In this document: piece by piece, positions 1 to 9,132 of the stretch
Numbering within the stretch: the stretch's first letter is position 1
Layout of the letters: the number at the start of each line of letters is the position of its first letter
DNA from: an uncultured bacterium
GTDB lineage: Bacteria; Bacillota; Clostridia; Lachnospirales; Lachnospiraceae
Assembly (NCBI GenBank): GCA_947647735.1
Contig: CANSLJ010000001.1
Location: forward strand, 227,516-291,515
Reading direction: 5' to 3'
Length of the DNA stretch: 64,000 nucleotides
Program-made: the position numbers and the translations under genes
The notes under the pieces: generated by a model
Told to the model about the DNA's origin: nothing
Databases searched by the model: none
The model's input: only the letters and a program-made list of their open reading frames with translations

Positions 1-1638
1 GGTTGAAATAGCCGGCGGCATATCCAGCATATAGGAAATACCCGGTATCTGCCCATATAAAACGACATCTCTGTGAGAAAGCCCTTCCATCTCAATATAT
101 TCGGTCAGCCCCTCCACCGCCTCAGCCAACGGCGCATTGGTAACCATTCCTTTCAGTATAGCATTCTTTTCAATCTTTGTATCTCTTTTTTGTCCACTCA
201 TCCCGTCCCGGAACGTAAACACTGCCCCGAACAGCAGACACTGCAGGCTCACCACACCAAGAAAAACTGCCAGCATCGCCCTGATCGGAAAGAAGGAAAT
301 AACAATCTCTGCCCTGCTCACAACCATACCGCCGGCTTCATACAGATTTTTCAAAAGCCTCCAAAAAATAGATAGCCCAAAAGGAAAAACCAAAAACATA
401 TTATTCATGTTAGGATAGAGGTGATTATTGCTGCCAAGAGGCGTCATTGCAATTAAGATCAATGTCATGGACGCCATCAGCTTTTCATTGCGGGTAAAAT
501 TTCCTGAAAACAATACAAAGATCCCGGCCGCAATCACAATGATCAAAAATACTGCCACCCATTGAAACATACTCTCATATGTGTAGTATTTTACATTAAA
601 AACGCCCAGTCTGTACCACCAGCGAAACAGCACCAAGATCCCGCCAAGAAAAACACCCTTACCCAGCAGGGCTATTGCTTTCCAGCCCATCCCCGCCCTG
701 TCTGAAAACAGGCAGGTATGTTCCCTGGATTCTTCTTGTGAACCCCGTCTTTCAAAACAATTTCCGACCAGTCCGCACACAGTCGAAATCAAACACCCTG
801 CCAATACCAGAACTGCCATATGAAACAGCCATTTTGCACTGAACTTATAATCCAGAAGTACTGTCAGCACCATCGAAACTGCGCTATAATCCGAAGCCTC
901 CGACGGCATCCGCATCAACCGCGCGATCCCCTCCATATATTCAGACAGGCCATACCGCACCGCAACATGTAGCAGAACAAGCCCTGCTCCGGCCAGATAC
1001 CCGAGCAGGCAAACCCCTGTCTCCCGCACCACATCCTTTACACGTTTTCGCTGCAGCACGCCATAATACCACAGGCACAATATAAGTGACGCCTCTGTCA
1101 AATTGGGAAACCGCACCAACACGTTCATTCCCAACAAAATTCCTGCCAGAAAAAGCAGCACCCTTTTTTCCTTCACCAACCCCAGATACAAAACCACAAT
1201 GCCGGTATTAAAGAAAAAATAAGTCATATAATTATAAAGGATGGTAGTCGGACACCAGCATAAACTGATTGCCAAAAGTTCCCCAAAGAAGACCAAAGTA
1301 CTTTCCATATGGATCACTTTTGTAAAGAATAAGTACAAAATTACCGCCGTGGCACTGATAAACAACGCACTATAGAAATTTAATCCCATAAGTGTATTTC
1401 CGCCAGGCAATTCCGTCAGAAAATGTCCCGTCACATTTGCCAGATAAGTACTAAAAAGCCACATAGGGTTTATGCGATCCAGAAAACGGTAATTTCCGGC
1501 ACTGTAAGCACCGTCTGTCACTTCCACCCCCAGCCAGATATGCCGTAATGGATAAAGTACCAAAATGACAAGAAAAAGAATATATAAAATTTTGCTCCAT
1601 CTCGATTTTTGCTCGATCATATTTTGTTCCACTTCCAT
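1..1638 (-). CDS. Polytopic membrane protein, GT-C-like (3' end outside window)
   Basis: The reading frame is open from an ATG at 1638 to the window edge (546 codons, stop not reached). An in-frame TAA two codons upstream fixes the start at or after 1638. The protein opens with a short charged cytoplasmic tail, then a first membrane helix, then many hydrophobic segments, the pattern of lipid-phosphate-sugar-dependent GT-C transferases. An acidic pair 'VEVTDGAY' follows the first helix, where GT-C enzymes carry their catalytic loop. A hydrophilic part near residues 500-546 looks extracytoplasmic. It follows the acyltransferase gene by 35 bases and is probably the distal gene of the same operon. 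I cannot name the family; the glycosyltransferase role is inferred from topology and context. Confidence 0.75.
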   Translation of the reverse strand, partial: MEVEQNMIEQKSRWSKILYILFLVILVLYPLRHIWLGVEVTDGAYSAGNYRFLDRINPMWLFSTYLANVTGHFLTELPGGNTLMGLNFYSALFISATAVILYLFFTKVIHMESTLVFFGELLAISLCWCPTTILYNYMTYFFFNTGIVVLYLGLVKEKRVLLFLAGILLGMNVLVRFPNLTEASLILCLWYYGVLQRKRVKDVVRETGVCLLGYLAGAGLVLLHVAVRYGLSEYMEGIARLMRMPSEASDYSAVSMVLTVLLDYKFSAKWLFHMAVLVLAGCLISTVCGLVGNCFERRGSQEESREHTCLFSDRAGMGWKAIALLGKGVFLGGILVLFRWWYRLGVFNVKYYTYESMFQWVAVFLIIVIAAGIFVLFSGNFTRNEKLMASMTLILIAMTPLGSNNHLYPNMNNMFLVFPFGLSIFWRLLKNLYEAGGMVVSRAEIVISFFPIRAMLAVFLGVVSLQCLLFGAVFTFRDGMSGQKRDTKIEKNAILKGMVTNAPLAEAVEGLTEYIEMEGLSHRDVVLYGQIPGISYMLDMPPAIST

Positions 1639-1673
1639 ATATTATCCAGCCCAGGACAAACTGCGGACTTCTG

Positions 1674-2804
1674 CTAGTCTGCCACACCGTTTACCATATC
1701 ATCCACCCGCCTCAAAGCCAGGTCCAACCTGCCGCCTGCAAGCAGCTTTCCTACCCCTTTAAATAAAAGGCAGCGAACATAATCCACCGCAAGTCCGATG
1801 GCCATCACAATCAATATCGCTGCCAGCCAATGCCCCAGCAGGGACAATACTGTATCACATCTATCAGCGCCCAACCAGAAGGGCCACTTATAGCGGATAT
1901 TAATCTGTTCATGTAATAAATATACTCCAAAACTACATGGTGCGATCTTGCAGATAAAGTTCATCCCTTCCCCAAATTCCCAGTTTTTAAATACATAAAA
2001 CAGGGCCGCAGCCGCGCTGATTGTCAATAAATGATTATACCCGTAAGGCGACTCAATAAAATTTTCAAACTGCCCCGTAAAAAGATAGGCTCTCCGGATC
2101 AGCATCGTCAACAAATACATTCCAAAGCAGGCTCCAATATAGCAGAGCAGCGCCCTGTTTCCCTTTCCTTCTTCCTGCTCCAGAAAAGGTATCCCATAAA
2201 GCCGAATATACGCAGCAATCAGATAAACCACCATAAACCAGTAAGCATCATACCCAAGATTATCCAACTCCAATCGTACCGGAATTATCGTTTTACTCAG
2301 AGACTCCATTATCAGCAATATCACGATGGCCGCCTGAAGCTGCTTTTTCTTCATCGTATGCACCGCCGCGTTCAGCACTGGTGTAAACAAAAACATCAGT
2401 ACATATGCCGACACAAACCAATAATGCAGCATATTGGTCGGAAAAATACATTGCAATATATTGTAAAAAGTAATTTCGCCCACCGGCAAAATTCCCGCTA
2501 TTATCAGTATTGCCGGCAAAAGGCAGGTGTAAAACATCACCTGCAGCACAAGAGAAATCACACGTTTGCAGCGAAATCCTGTTTCCACCAAAAAATAGCC
2601 GCTGATCAGCACATACACATCCACCGCCGCAATAGAAAAACTCTCCAGAATCCATGCAAGATGCCCTCTCGCAGAAAGAGGTCCCGTCAGTTTCTCCAGA
2701 AGTTCTCCCTTCGCCAGATAATGGAGCGACACTACCATCATCATCGCCAGAAGCCGAAGCACTTCAATATTCACCATTCGTTTTTTATGTTGTCCTGCTC
2801 TCAT
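1674..2804 (-). CDS. Membrane acyltransferase, AT3 (Acyl_transf_3) family
   Basis: A 376-residue protein with about ten membrane helices. It has the family opening near residues 11-28 (NIEVLRLLAMMMVVSLHY), in which the His of the first helix is the conserved catalytic-type residue. AT3 proteins (OafA, WecH, OatA membrane parts) move acetyl or other acyl groups across the membrane onto extracellular glycans. The start at 2804 overlaps the end of the upstream GtrB-like gene by 20 bases and has an AAGGA site about six bases upstream, favouring it over the internal Met at codon 10. The protein lacks a fused SGNH domain; the separate SGNH gene at 5324-6193 in the same operon could be its extracytoplasmic partner (inference). 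A sugar-modifying O-acetyltransferase is the best guess. Confidence 0.9.
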   Translation of the reverse strand: MRAGQHKKRMVNIEVLRLLAMMMVVSLHYLAKGELLEKLTGPLSARGHLAWILESFSIAAVDVYVLISGYFLVETGFRCKRVISLVLQVMFYTCLLPAILIIAGILPVGEITFYNILQCIFPTNMLHYWFVSAYVLMFLFTPVLNAAVHTMKKKQLQAAIVILLIMESLSKTIIPVRLELDNLGYDAYWFMVVYLIAAYIRLYGIPFLEQEEGKGNRALLCYIGACFGMYLLTMLIRRAYLFTGQFENFIESPYGYNHLLTISAAAALFYVFKNWEFGEGMNFICKIAPCSFGVYLLHEQINIRYKWPFWLGADRCDTVLSLLGHWLAAILIVMAIGLAVDYVRCLLFKGVGKLLAGGRLDLALRRVDDMVNGVAD

Positions 2805-3714
2805 CTTCCGTCCTTCTGCGGATAATATACCGCGGCCTTCCTTTCACTTCTTCATAGATCCGCGCCAGATAATGCCCGATCACCCCGAGACTTATCATGA
2901 TAAACCCACCAATGATCAATATCAGCAGGATCACTGTCGTAAATCCTTCCACGGCAGTCCCCATCAGATACTTCACCAATGTCTGCATCGCCAAAATCAC
3001 ACTGAATATAATAGAAACCATTCCCATCACTGTCACCATCTGCAACGGTATCGTACTGAACGAAGTCACATTGGAAATGGCATATTTAGTCAGGCTTCTA
3101 AAAGACCACTTGCTGCTGCCATAAGCCCTCTCCTGTACCTCATACTCCACCTTCGCCGAACGAAATCCAGCCCAGAAGGACAGCGCACGAAAAAAAGTGT
3201 TCCGCTCCCCCAAACTCAGCAGCACATTGACTACCTTCCTGTCAAGCAGCTTAAAATCAGAGGAGGAACGCATGTCCATCCGCATCATTTTACTCATGAT
3301 CCCATAAAATAAACCCGCAGACATCCCATGAAAAATGCTCTCCCTGCCCCGGCTCTTTTTGATCCCCTCCACGACTTCATAACCATTCTGCCAAAGCTGA
3401 TACATTTCCGGTATCACCTCCGGCGGATGCTGCAGATCGCAGTCCATCACAATACAGGCATCGCCAAACGCCAGCTCCAACCCTGCAAAGATCGCCGCCT
3501 CTTTTCCAAAATTTCTGGAAAACTCCGCTCCCCGTATCCTCCTGTCCCGCTCTGCCAGACGACAGACTTCCTCATAAGTGCCATCCACAGAACCGTCACT
3601 GATAAAGACAAGCTCAAATGAAATCTTCGCCTCCTCCAATATCCCGGAAAGCGTCTCCGCCGTCCTCTCTATATTCTGTTTTTCATTATATGCCGGTAAG
3701 ATAATCGATAACAT
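2785..3714 (-). CDS. GtrB/DPM1-like polyprenyl-phosphate glycosyltransferase (GT2)
   Basis: A 309-residue GT2 enzyme. The N-terminal GT-A domain starts 'MLSIILPAYNEKQNIERT' and carries the acidic motifs SDGSVDGT near residue 40 and CDLQHPPE near residue 95 (the DxD-type nucleotide-sugar site). Two membrane helices follow at about 225-250 and 262-290, and then a basic tail. This is the layout of GtrB, which transfers glucose from UDP-glucose to undecaprenyl phosphate on the inner membrane face. It is preceded by an AGGAG site and lies 8 bases after a GtrII-like gene, recreating the donor-maker plus transferase pair of O-antigen glucosylation cassettes. The flippase subunit GtrA is not seen nearby. 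The sugar carried is not determinable from sequence. Confidence 0.9.
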   Translation of the reverse strand: MLSIILPAYNEKQNIERTAETLSGILEEAKISFELVFISDGSVDGTYEEVCRLAERDRRIRGAEFSRNFGKEAAIFAGLELAFGDACIVMDCDLQHPPEVIPEMYQLWQNGYEVVEGIKKSRGRESIFHGMSAGLFYGIMSKMMRMDMRSSSDFKLLDRKVVNVLLSLGERNTFFRALSFWAGFRSAKVEYEVQERAYGSSKWSFRSLTKYAISNVTSFSTIPLQMVTVMGMVSIIFSVILAMQTLVKYLMGTAVEGFTTVILLILIIGGFIMISLGVIGHYLARIYEEVKGRPRYIIRRRTEDESRTT

Positions 3715-3722
3715 CTGTTCTC

Positions 3723-5327
3723 CTATTCCGTCTTAATGTAAAGAACCCCGTCCACAACCTTCATAGAGTTCTCCTGCGGAAAACTGTTGAGCGCCCGGTA
3801 TTCCTCTGTGGTATAGATTCTCTCCATCTCCTCATCCGGCACCAGATTCATTGTAACTCCAAGATAATGTTTCATAAATGCCTGATAATTTGTATCTGTA
3901 TAGACAAGATAATCGCCAGTCATCCCAATCATATTACTTGTCACAGCCCCGGTAATATCCGTCTCCGGTAAATTTTCCTGATTCTGTACTCCTATCATCG
4001 CCACCGGCATCCCCGTATAATACCCTTCCGTCTGTTCCATCCGGTCCGCCATCCTCAGACAATATGCATAGGTCTTCTCATACTTTTTCTGCAAATTGAA
4101 ATAAGCAATATTATCCGTCACCCCATAGTGTAAAATCAACGATACCGCCGCGATCAACACCAGCCACTGGAAAACGATATTGCAAATCACAGTCGGTTTT
4201 TTCAATACTTTTGCATCTCGTCGATGAAGTGGTGAAAACTGCCCTGAAAGTTCTGTCTGCATAAAACCATAGCGCAGCAAAAAACCGAGCAGCAAAATCG
4301 GCAATAAACACCACTGATACCGCATCAACAAATGATATGTCACCTCCGGAGATATCAACAAAATAACATTGAAGGCCACCGGGATCAGCACAATGACAGC
4401 CAGACAGATTGGATAAAAATACCATCTTTTAAAATATCCCCGCCGAATCACCAGTCGGATCAATAAAACAAACGCCGTCACAGCAAGCAAGCCAAAGGCG
4501 GCAAAAGATATCATATTATTATACAACACATTTCCTTTTCCTGTAAATGCCAGGAAATCCTGATAGATATGCATCAGCTTTTCCGTCAGGGATAATCCCC
4601 CTCCCGAGGCCATCCCGCTGATGCCCTGATAGGTGTCCAACTCTTTTCCCTGAATCTTCAAAAGGATCTGAAGTATCACATAATAAAGCCCAACGCCGAT
4701 CAGTCCCATATACAGATAATGCAGTATATTTTTCAACTTCCTCTCCACTGAAACTTCACTGAGCAGGATCATGAGACATCCATATATGCTGAGTAAAATA
4801 GCAAAGGACAGATAAGACTGATAAGTCCCCATACTGAATGCCAGGCAGACACCTCCAGGAAGGAATCCCCACTCCCATCGTTTGGTCAATGCTGCGGCCA
4901 GAAAAACAAGACACAATGCCAGCATATAGCCATCCGCTGTAAAGATATAGGCATAAGTGGAGGCAAGTGCCGGAAAACTGACGAGCAGCCCGGACAGCAC
5001 CATAATACCCAGTTCATTTTTAATCTCCAAAAATTCTGTCAGCGCCGCTCCGCCGATTCCCAGAAAAAATAAAGAAAATAAACCGATTACCCAGGGCAGC
5101 GAAAAATAGGAAGAAATTCCACAGGCCGCCATTAAAAACCACCTGCCGGAAGTGATCATATTTTGGTCAAAATACATGCTTGAAAGCCCGTCATGGTTCG
5201 GGTAATCCCCTGCCATCACCGGAAAATGGATCAAAAGTCCTAAAATGAATACTGTCCAGAACGCAGTTTTCCACTCTTTTCGTATATTTGCCTTCAGATA
5301 ATACCATATTTCTGCTGGTGTCCTCAT
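3723..5327 (-). CDS. GtrII-like lipid-dependent glucosyltransferase, membrane
   Basis: A 534-residue polytopic protein. After the first helix it has the GtrII-type extracytoplasmic loop near residues 42-62 (YPNHDGLSSMYFDQN, then SGRW), whose acidic residues fit the catalytic site of GtrII-family glucosyltransferases that use undecaprenyl-phosphate-glucose. About ten further helices follow, then a hydrophilic C-terminal region of roughly 130 residues that would face outward. The start ATG overlaps the stop of the upstream SGNH gene (ATGA, 4 bases), suggesting translational coupling. The neighbouring GtrB-like gene would supply the lipid-linked sugar. The role is side-chain glycosylation of an exported glycan; the acceptor is unknown. 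Confidence 0.85.
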   Translation of the reverse strand: MRTPAEIWYYLKANIRKEWKTAFWTVFILGLLIHFPVMAGDYPNHDGLSSMYFDQNMITSGRWFLMAACGISSYFSLPWVIGLFSLFFLGIGGAALTEFLEIKNELGIMVLSGLLVSFPALASTYAYIFTADGYMLALCLVFLAAALTKRWEWGFLPGGVCLAFSMGTYQSYLSFAILLSIYGCLMILLSEVSVERKLKNILHYLYMGLIGVGLYYVILQILLKIQGKELDTYQGISGMASGGGLSLTEKLMHIYQDFLAFTGKGNVLYNNMISFAAFGLLAVTAFVLLIRLVIRRGYFKRWYFYPICLAVIVLIPVAFNVILLISPEVTYHLLMRYQWCLLPILLLGFLLRYGFMQTELSGQFSPLHRRDAKVLKKPTVICNIVFQWLVLIAAVSLILHYGVTDNIAYFNLQKKYEKTYAYCLRMADRMEQTEGYYTGMPVAMIGVQNQENLPETDITGAVTSNMIGMTGDYLVYTDTNYQAFMKHYLGVTMNLVPDEEMERIYTTEEYRALNSFPQENSMKVVDGVLYIKTE

Positions 5328-6193
5328 TTATCTTTCTCCTCTCCCAGTTTCTCCGCCAGAAACCGGGCATACGCCTGACGCCCTTCACTGCTCAGATGCA
5401 TCCCATCCTCCGTATACTCCATCACATTCGTCTTATCCATGCCAAACTCGTAAAATACATCGATCACATCAAGTCCATACTCCGCCGCAATCCCCTTTTC
5501 CACTTCCACATATTTCTCCAGCGTTCCGCCGCCAAAATCTTCCTCAGTACAGAATCCGCGATCCACAACATGACAGAAGGCCGGCGTAATCAGAACAATC
5601 CTCAGATTCGGATAATTCTGCTGAAACAGCTCAATCGAATATCGGAGAGCACCGCCGTAAGTATTCACATCCAATGGATCTTCCGGATTATCTGTTTTTT
5701 TGCCAGCCATATAATCATTCACACCAAACTCAAGCAGCAAAATCTCCGTCTGCGTCAAATCTGCCTTCTCAAGCCCGCCCAGCGACTCCTCAAAATACCA
5801 GGCCCTTGTCTGACTCGCCGCCAGGTCCGCTTTCTGCACACCAAAGTCCTGATGGCAGACAGCCTCCGCCAACGCATATAAATTCAGCGACTCCTCATGA
5901 TAGGAATACCTGTCCGCATGTTCCCCCGCACTGGCAAGATTTCCGCCAAAAGCGGCATTCAGCATGGGAACTCCCGTGTATTCCTCAAAGCAGAGATGTA
6001 CCGCCATCCCCTCACGCTCTTTTCCAATGATACTGTCTCCCAATGCAACGATTCGCCACGATTCATCCGCTCTCTCCGCTTCTGCACTCTGACAGCCAAA
6101 ATAAAGTATAACCCCGGCAATCACAAAAGCCATAAATATACTCAGAAGATTCCTATGCCTTATCATTTTTTCAAGATATTTCCCTTTTCCCAA
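5324..6193 (-). CDS. Membrane-anchored SGNH/GDSL hydrolase
   Basis: A 289-residue protein with an N-terminal hydrophobic anchor (residues about 14-34) and then an SGNH fold outside the membrane. The blocks are visible in order: GDSI near residue 52 (nucleophile Ser), an FGGN block near 80, GVND near 158 (oxyanion Asn) and DGMHLS near 262 (Asp/His dyad). Such enzymes remove or transfer acetyl groups on glycans. The start is uncertain: the TTG at 6193 has AGGAG about seven bases upstream, while an ATG at 6166 lacks a good site. The frame overlaps the end of pseG by 23 bases if 6193 is used. A partnership with the AT3 acyltransferase at 1674 is an inference from the shared operon. Confidence 0.88.
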   Translation of the reverse strand: MGKGKYLEKMIRHRNLLSIFMAFVIAGVILYFGCQSAEAERADESWRIVALGDSIIGKEREGMAVHLCFEEYTGVPMLNAAFGGNLASAGEHADRYSYHEESLNLYALAEAVCHQDFGVQKADLAASQTRAWYFEESLGGLEKADLTQTEILLLEFGVNDYMAGKKTDNPEDPLDVNTYGGALRYSIELFQQNYPNLRIVLITPAFCHVVDRGFCTEEDFGGGTLEKYVEVEKGIAAEYGLDVIDVFYEFGMDKTNVMEYTEDGMHLSSEGRQAYARFLAEKLGEEKDK

Positions 6194-7238
6194 ATAGTTC
6201 TCCTAACTCTTCCGCCAGCCGATCGGCCCCCTGCCCATCCACAATGTGCCGCATAGCAAAACTGATCTTTTGCCGCAATTCCCTCGAGCCGCACAATACT
6301 TCAACTTCTTTTTCCATAAAATCCAACACCTTTTCCGGGTAAATCGAAAAGTCCCCGGCGTTTAACACCGGTGTCAGCTTACCAAAGCTCTCCATATTTC
6401 TGCGCTGGTTTTCCGCAAAATAAAATCCTACCGTCGGCACTCCTACACTGCAGAGCTCATACAGAGTACTTCCCGCCGCTGAAACCGCTATATCACACTT
6501 TTTCATAATTTCTGACATATCTGTCACATTTTTATGTATCTGCAACCTCCTGTTTTTCTCTGCAAGCATCTCCAACCTATCCGTATCCAGGCAGTAAGGC
6601 CCACAGACAATATGCCAGACCAGATCCTGTGCTTTCTCCTTCGGCAATTTTACCACTCTTTCCGCCAAAGTAAGCGCCATATGGCAACTATCGCCGCCTC
6701 CGGTAGTCACCAGAATATGTTCCACCCGTTCCCGCACCTCATATTCAGTGTTTCTGAACTGCTTTCGCAAAGGCATATACTCACAGCCAAGAAACAGCCT
6801 TGTATCCGCCGGATAATCCTGCTCATATCCTAAAGTCTTTCCATAAATATTATAATTAACCAATCCATCACAGGGATATACCGCCCTCTTTTCATCATCC
6901 ATCAAAATAACTGTCGCGGAAAGTCTCAAATTTTTCAAATAAAACTCTGTCACAAAATAACTGTCCACCAAAATTCGGGGAAGTTCCACTCCTTCACCAC
7001 CGGTGGTTCCCATAAAAAGTGCCATCAACTGAGGCAGCTCCACTTCCATCTCATCATAATAGGTAAACAGAATCTTTACCGCAAACCCTCTATCCTCTAT
7101 CAGTTTCACCGGCTTGTCATCCGCTGTCAAAAACAGTACATCCTCGCCCCGCTCCCGCAATGCTTCCGCGATTGTCAAACAGCGCATCACATGCCCCATA
7201 CCAATCTTTTCATTTCCATCCGCCCTGATGTAGAACAT
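6171..7238 (-). CDS. pseG: PseG-type UDP-sugar hydrolase (pseudaminic acid pathway)
   Basis: PseG removes UDP from UDP-2,4-diacetamido-2,4,6-trideoxy-beta-L-altrose (or an analogue) to give the free sugar used by PseI. The protein starts 'MFYIRADGNEKIGMGH', which contains the family signature RADGxxxIGxGHxMRC with its catalytic-type His. The GT-B-like second half has the nucleotide-binding stretch near residues 255-300 (SAAGSTLYELCSVGVPT). I chose the ATG at 7238 (355 aa), which matches the family N-terminus and has GAGG just upstream, over the longer frame from 7298. It lies directly after pseI in the same operon. PseG and SpsG/LegG-type hydrolases are relatives; the PseI neighbour and PseB/PseC in the window favour pseudaminic acid. 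Confidence 0.9.
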   Translation of the reverse strand: MFYIRADGNEKIGMGHVMRCLTIAEALRERGEDVLFLTADDKPVKLIEDRGFAVKILFTYYDEMEVELPQLMALFMGTTGGEGVELPRILVDSYFVTEFYLKNLRLSATVILMDDEKRAVYPCDGLVNYNIYGKTLGYEQDYPADTRLFLGCEYMPLRKQFRNTEYEVRERVEHILVTTGGGDSCHMALTLAERVVKLPKEKAQDLVWHIVCGPYCLDTDRLEMLAEKNRRLQIHKNVTDMSEIMKKCDIAVSAAGSTLYELCSVGVPTVGFYFAENQRRNMESFGKLTPVLNAGDFSIYPEKVLDFMEKEVEVLCGSRELRQKISFAMRHIVDGQGADRLAEELGELFGKREIS

Positions 7239-7294
7239 ATCCCTCACACCTTTTTTGAATCTGTCTTCTCTTTTCACTCCGCGCATCCGCCAGA

Positions 7295-8383
7295 TCAATC
7301 CAGCCCAAGTTCATCCTTCCTTGCTTCCATCCCTTCCACATAGGAAAAGCGCATAGGCGTCCCCATCTCCAGATCCTGCAGCGCCCTCTTTCCCAATATT
7401 TCCTCAAAATACTTTGTGTGCAGCCCAAATCCCGGGCGAATTGAACGCATATTTTCCGGTGTAAAGTGATCTCCTGCTTTGATATCCCTTGTCACAAACA
7501 AAGACCGGGAATGTTCCCTCTCCCTTCTCTGTTTTTCCGACAACTCATAAGTCTCTCTGCCAAGAGCCTGCTCCACGATGCGGACCCCCTCACACATCGC
7601 CCTGAACTCCTCCGGTTCCATGGAAAAAGCGGCATCGGCTCCTCCATCTTTCCGCTTTAACGTCAGATGTTTCTCTATTACATGAGCGCCGATCGCCGCA
7701 GCGCCCACAGCCACCTGATACCCCATCGTATGATCTGAAAGTCCGGTAAGGCAGTCATAGGTCTCAGCCATAGCTGGTATCATCTTTAGATTCACTGCGG
7801 AAGGCGGTGCCGGATAAGCGGAAGTACACTTCAATAAGATCACCTGATCATTGCCCTCCTCCCGACAGGTCTCCACCGCCAACCTGACATCCTTCTCATA
7901 TGCCACACCTGTCGCCATCAAAATCGGTTTCCCAAGCTTTGCGATCTTGCGCAACATTGGAATGTCATTCAACTCAAAAGAGGCAATCTTATAGCAGGGC
8001 ACCTGCATCTCTTCCAGAAAATCCACCGCCGAATGGTCAAAAGGAGCTGAGAAAAAAGCAAGTCCTGCTTTTTCTGCCTCCTCCTTCAACTTTGGCTGCC
8101 ACTCCCAAGGCGTATATGCCTTTTCATAGAGCTTATGCAATGTCGTTCCATCCCAGAGTGTTCCCTGGTTGATCTGGAACCAGGGTTTATCGCTGTCAAT
8201 CGTGATCGTATCAGCGGTATAGGTTTGTATTTTCACCGCATCAGCCCCTGCCCGTTTCGCCTGATGAATGATCTCCACCGCTCTGTCATAATCCATATTA
8301 TGGTTGGCTGACATCTCTGCTATGATAAAGACAGGATGCCCTTCCCCGATCTTTCTTCCCGCTATTTCAATCTCTTTTCTCAT
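7295..8383 (-). CDS. pseI: Pseudaminic acid synthase (NeuB family)
   Basis: PseI condenses phosphoenolpyruvate with the 6-deoxy-diacetamido-altrose released by PseG. The roughly 362-residue protein has a TIM-barrel NeuB domain opening with FIIAEMSANHNMDYDRAVE. It then has KIQTYTADTIT, YTPWEWQPKLK and FFSAPFD, the wording of PseI rather than sialic acid NeuB. A C-terminal SAF (antifreeze-like) domain covers about the last 65 residues (RSLFVTRDIKAGDHFTPEN). The start may be the GTG at 8389, overlapping the HAD stop, or the ATG at 8383; a GGAGG lies 4 and 10 bases upstream respectively. It sits between the HAD gene and pseG. Legionaminic acid synthase is the main alternative but fits less well. 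Confidence 0.92.
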   Translation of the reverse strand: MRKEIEIAGRKIGEGHPVFIIAEMSANHNMDYDRAVEIIHQAKRAGADAVKIQTYTADTITIDSDKPWFQINQGTLWDGTTLHKLYEKAYTPWEWQPKLKEEAEKAGLAFFSAPFDHSAVDFLEEMQVPCYKIASFELNDIPMLRKIAKLGKPILMATGVAYEKDVRLAVETCREEGNDQVILLKCTSAYPAPPSAVNLKMIPAMAETYDCLTGLSDHTMGYQVAVGAAAIGAHVIEKHLTLKRKDGGADAAFSMEPEEFRAMCEGVRIVEQALGRETYELSEKQRREREHSRSLFVTRDIKAGDHFTPENMRSIRPGFGLHTKYFEEILGKRALQDLEMGTPMRFSYVEGMEARKDELGLD

Positions 8384-8385
8384 AA

Positions 8386-9084
8386 TCACTCTGCCTCCAG
8401 TGATACCTCTGTCAGTAAATGCACCGTTCGGTCCGCCTCATACCCTTTCTCTGCCGTCCGCCACATATGCAGTCCCTCCGGCCTGATGATGCGCACAGTC
8501 TTCATCCCGAGCTTTCTTGCGCCGATAAAATCCTTCAACGGATTATCCCCGATATAAACAGCCTCCTCCGGCCTGCACCCCAGTTTTTCCAGACAATACA
8601 CATACACACCCACATCCGGTTTTCTGAGCCCTAAATCGTAACTGGCAAGCACCACATCCAGCCTTCCGTCAAGCCCTAAGGCCCGAATCTTGTTATGTTG
8701 TACCTGAGCATTTCCATCCGTGATCAATCCCGTTTTTATATGCTTTCTTTCCAGCTCTTCCAGAAACGCTTCTCCGTCGGGATACAGGGAAAGAACAGGC
8801 TTTGTCCCCCGGTATATCTTTACAAGCTCCTTCACCGGGATATCCACATCATAGCGCTCACAGAGCCTGTTGAAGATCTCCCCTCTGCCCTCCTCCTCCA
8901 TCAGTTCTACCATCTGTCTGAACAGACCTTCCGGCGTTTTGTCTCCCGCAACAGAAACCGTCTCCGCCTTCCTGTCGGCCAGATATTCCGCCATCACCTC
9001 AGCCACACTCCGAAAAGACTGATCCACAAAATCGCGTTCCCGATATAGCGTATCATCCAGATCAAATATTACTGCTTTTATCAT
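8386..9084 (-). CDS. HAD-superfamily phosphatase in the pseudaminic acid operon
   Basis: A 232-residue HAD hydrolase. Motif I is VIFDLDDTLY near residues 4-13 (two catalytic Asp). Motif II is the Thr/Asp of GLITDGN, and motifs III/IV lie in LRKPD and YIGDNPLKD. The cap is of the small helical type. I prefer the ATG at 9084, which has AGGG at a good distance, over the longer frame from a TTG at 9117. The gene is packed between the ATP-grasp ligase gene and pseI, so it probably acts on an intermediate or by-product of this sugar pathway. The canonical Pse pathway does not need a phosphatase, which makes its retention here notable. The substrate is unknown. Confidence 0.88.
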   Translation of the reverse strand: MIKAVIFDLDDTLYRERDFVDQSFRSVAEVMAEYLADRKAETVSVAGDKTPEGLFRQMVELMEEEGRGEIFNRLCERYDVDIPVKELVKIYRGTKPVLSLYPDGEAFLEELERKHIKTGLITDGNAQVQHNKIRALGLDGRLDVVLASYDLGLRKPDVGVYVYCLEKLGCRPEEAVYIGDNPLKDFIGARKLGMKTVRIIRPEGLHMWRTAEKGYEADRTVHLLTEVSLEAE

Positions 9085-9132
9085 ATTCATCCCTATTCTG
9101 CATAAATTCCGTCGCAAATGCCCGGACTTATG

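Noticed and set aside
2031-2825. 264-codon open frame on the plus strand
   Set aside because: It lies wholly antisense to the AT3 acyltransferase. Its translation is rich in His, Gln and Arg with no domain, as expected of a shadow frame.
7295-8383. Sialic acid (NeuB) or legionaminic acid synthase
   Set aside because: The QTYTADTIT and YTPWEWQPKLK text and the presence of PseB, PseC, PseF and PseG point to pseudaminic acid. No NeuC/LegG-type epimerase or hydrolase other than PseG is seen.
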